From assembly GCF_039541915.1 (NCBI RefSeq), contig NZ_BAABHD010000029.1, positions 124,001 through 188,000 on the forward strand: DNA of 64,000 nucleotides, written 5' to 3'. Below the pieces are notes generated by a model that saw only the letters and a list, made by a program, of their open reading frames with translations, was not told the DNA's origin and did not search any database. This DNA is from Nibrella saemangeumensis. GTDB lineage: Bacteria > Bacteroidota > Bacteroidia > Cytophagales > Spirosomataceae. A program made the translations under genes and the position numbers. This document shows positions 62,945-64,000 of the stretch, piece after piece (the stretch's first letter is position 1; every line of letters starts with the position of its first letter).

Positions 62945-62962
62945 TTCTTTTTCCTGAACTCA

Positions 62963-62984
62963 CCTAAACCCCTTGTACGCTATG
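62963..62984 (+). promoter_or_regulatory. Conserved block after fecR, copy 2
   Basis: Matches 756-777 at 19 of 22 positions; lies 18 bases after the fecR stop. See copy 1. Confidence 0.4.
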
Positions 62985-63026
62985 CCAAAATAAGACTCGC
63001 TAAGACTCAGTTTTAAGGCAAAAAAA

Positions 63027-63053
63027 ATCGGCAGTACTGGTCCTACTGCCGAT
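63027..63053 (-). terminator. Hairpin with A-run in front, fecR-susC gap 2
   Basis: Perfect ten-base arms (63027-63036, 63044-63053), seven-base loop, with eight or more A residues directly before it. Minus-strand RNA would carry hairpin plus U-run, as at 813-839. Confidence 0.55.
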
Positions 63054-63095
63054 AGGTCAAGCCCCTCCCTGTTTGTCAGCCTCCCTCTCGGGATT

Positions 63096-64000
63096 ATGCA
63101 GAGGAACTCTTCTAAGAAATGGATTTCTCAAAACCTGATTAAAGTTATGAAACAACCATGTACAGGCCAAATCTGGTGGCAGATTATGAAGGTTTCTGTA
63201 ATTCAATTTGTTGTTATGCTGGCTATTGTGGGAACCTCGTTTGCCCATGATACCCACGCTCAGGAGTACCTGAACCGGCGTGTTACCCTGAATCTGGAGG
63301 AAAAGGAAATCAGAAAGGTCCTTGCCCTGCTGGAGAAGGTAACCGAGGTGCGCTTCATGTACAGCTCCCAGGTGGTACAGGGGAACCCGAAAGTGTCGCT
63401 CCACGTGGCTAATGAGCCCCTGGGTGAGGTCCTTGACCGGCTCCTGAAACCCCTCCGCATTCAGTATGAACTCATCGGCAATAAAGTCGTCCTGACTTCG
63501 GTGAGTACCTCGCTGAACCTGTCTAACCTGACAATGCGGATGGCGCAGGAGTTGGCCACGCGCGTCGACCGGACCATTACCGGCACCATTACCGCCGAAG
63601 AAAACGGAGCCCCCCTGCCGGGAGTGAATGTCATCGTGAAAGGCAGTATTCGGGGAGCTACCTCCGACGTAAACGGGAAATATTCCCTGGCCATACCGGA
63701 TAATGCCGTAACGCTTATCTTCTCATTCATCGGCTACGAAACGCAGGAGGTGGCGGTGGGAAACCGCCTGGTGGTCGACGTTAACCTGAAAGTTGACGTC
63801 CGGAGCCTCAACGAGGTCGTGGTGATTGGATACGGTACGCAGCGGAAGCGGGATGTAACCGGGGCGGTATCGCAGGTGAAAGCCGACGAAATCAAAGGGT
63901 TGCCCCTGACCGGGCTTGACCAGGCGATTCAGGGCCGGGCAGCCGGCGTGCAGGTAACCCAGAACTCCGGGGCACCGGGCGGAAGCGTATCGGTGCGGAT
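63096..64000 (+). CDS. SusC/RagA-type receptor with STN domain, 3' end outside window
   Basis: The first 301 residues of a TonB-dependent receptor, cut by the window edge. After a long leader with a hydrophobic signal (about 30-55, ending THAQ) come an STN domain (about 60-120, VTLNLEEKEIRKVLALLEKV, EVRFMYSSQVV), a carboxypeptidase-regulatory-like domain (about 165-235, ITGTITAEENGAPLPGVNVI), the TonB-box-like EVVVIGYG (about 240) and the plug start (GLDQAIQGRAAGVQVTQNSG). It is 151 bases downstream of FecR. The leader contains several Met residues, so the exact start is uncertain. A SusD partner should lie to the right. Confidence 0.93.
   Translation, partial: MQRNSSKKWISQNLIKVMKQPCTGQIWWQIMKVSVIQFVVMLAIVGTSFAHDTHAQEYLNRRVTLNLEEKEIRKVLALLEKVTEVRFMYSSQVVQGNPKVSLHVANEPLGEVLDRLLKPLRIQYELIGNKVVLTSVSTSLNLSNLTMRMAQELATRVDRTITGTITAEENGAPLPGVNVIVKGSIRGATSDVNGKYSLAIPDNAVTLIFSFIGYETQEVAVGNRLVVDVNLKVDVRSLNEVVVIGYGTQRKRDVTGAVSQVKADEIKGLPLTGLDQAIQGRAAGVQVTQNSGAPGGSVSVR

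Noticed and set aside
1..64000. CRISPR arrays, tRNA and rRNA genes, insertion sequences
   Set aside because: No regularly spaced direct repeats, cloverleaf sequences, rRNA sequence or transposase ORFs were seen.

Overview
The window comes from a Bacteroidota chromosome, most likely a Spirosoma- or Larkinella-like member of the Cytophagales. This is judged from protein families, not from a search. The signs are three SusC/SusD-type or FecI/FecR-type loci, outer-membrane receptors with carboxypeptidase-regulatory-like N-termini, a C-terminal type IX secretion sorting domain, DUF4249, DUF4097, DUF4974 and DUF4112 proteins, and promoters resembling TAnnTTTG instead of E. coli-type ones. Both edges cut through genes: a fecR homologue on the left and a susC homologue on the right. 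I saw no rRNA, tRNA, CRISPR array, transposase or integrase.

Layout. 1-9.8 kb: a glycan-utilisation locus (FecR, SusC with STN domain, SusD, LamG lipoprotein, iduronate-2-sulfatase-like sulfatase, beta-propeller BNR_4 protein with a PL24/PL25 ulvan-lyase-like histidine pair). 9.8-14.1 kb: MarR regulator, TonB receptor, cupin and an NTF2-like protein. 14.2-23.4 kb: a minus-strand phosphorelay cluster (membrane 7TM sensor kinase, single receiver, soluble REC-kinase-REC-AraC hybrid), a second kinase broken at a perfect 40-bp palindrome, and a beta-barrel receptor. Two of these genes share a near-identical 25-bp dyad upstream. 23.6-29.8 kb: cytochrome-c/propeller protein, DUF4112, an EF-G paralogue with altered GTPase motifs, and pirin.

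30.1-32.2 kb: AT-rich small ORFs, at least two of them bounded by complementary ends and internal hairpins that resemble integron gene cassettes without an integrase. 32.7-35.8 kb: a compact two-sided cluster (XRE, Rnk/GreA-like, TerB-like, unknown | DUF932-like, TerB-like) driven from a 48-bp near-perfect palindrome. 35.8-43.5 kb: VAT-1-like dehydrogenase, PepSY-TM protein, then an ECF sigma / zinc anti-sigma-HEAT / two DUF4097 / outer-membrane barrel group. 43.8-58.2 kb: scattered housekeeping and accessory genes (basic histone-like protein, aldo-keto reductase, T9SS-exported phosphoesterase, MFS and lactate permeases, GH3 enzyme, HhH protein, DUF4249 lipoprotein, NTF2-like proteins, NmrA protein), with REP-like hairpins. 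58.6-64 kb: a second glycan locus, FecI - GH95 fucosidase - FecR - SusC.

How the parts may work together: in each glycan locus the SusC receptor has a signalling (STN) domain and lies downstream of FecR, so ligand import probably relieves FecR and activates the ECF sigma factor. The first locus looks built for a sulfated uronic polysaccharide such as ulvan, the second for fucosylated glycans. The most system-like unexplained parts are the palindrome-driven DUF932/TerB cluster, the cassette-like array, the shared dyad linking the kinase and receptor genes, and minus-strand terminator-like hairpins at the same place in both fecR-susC gaps.
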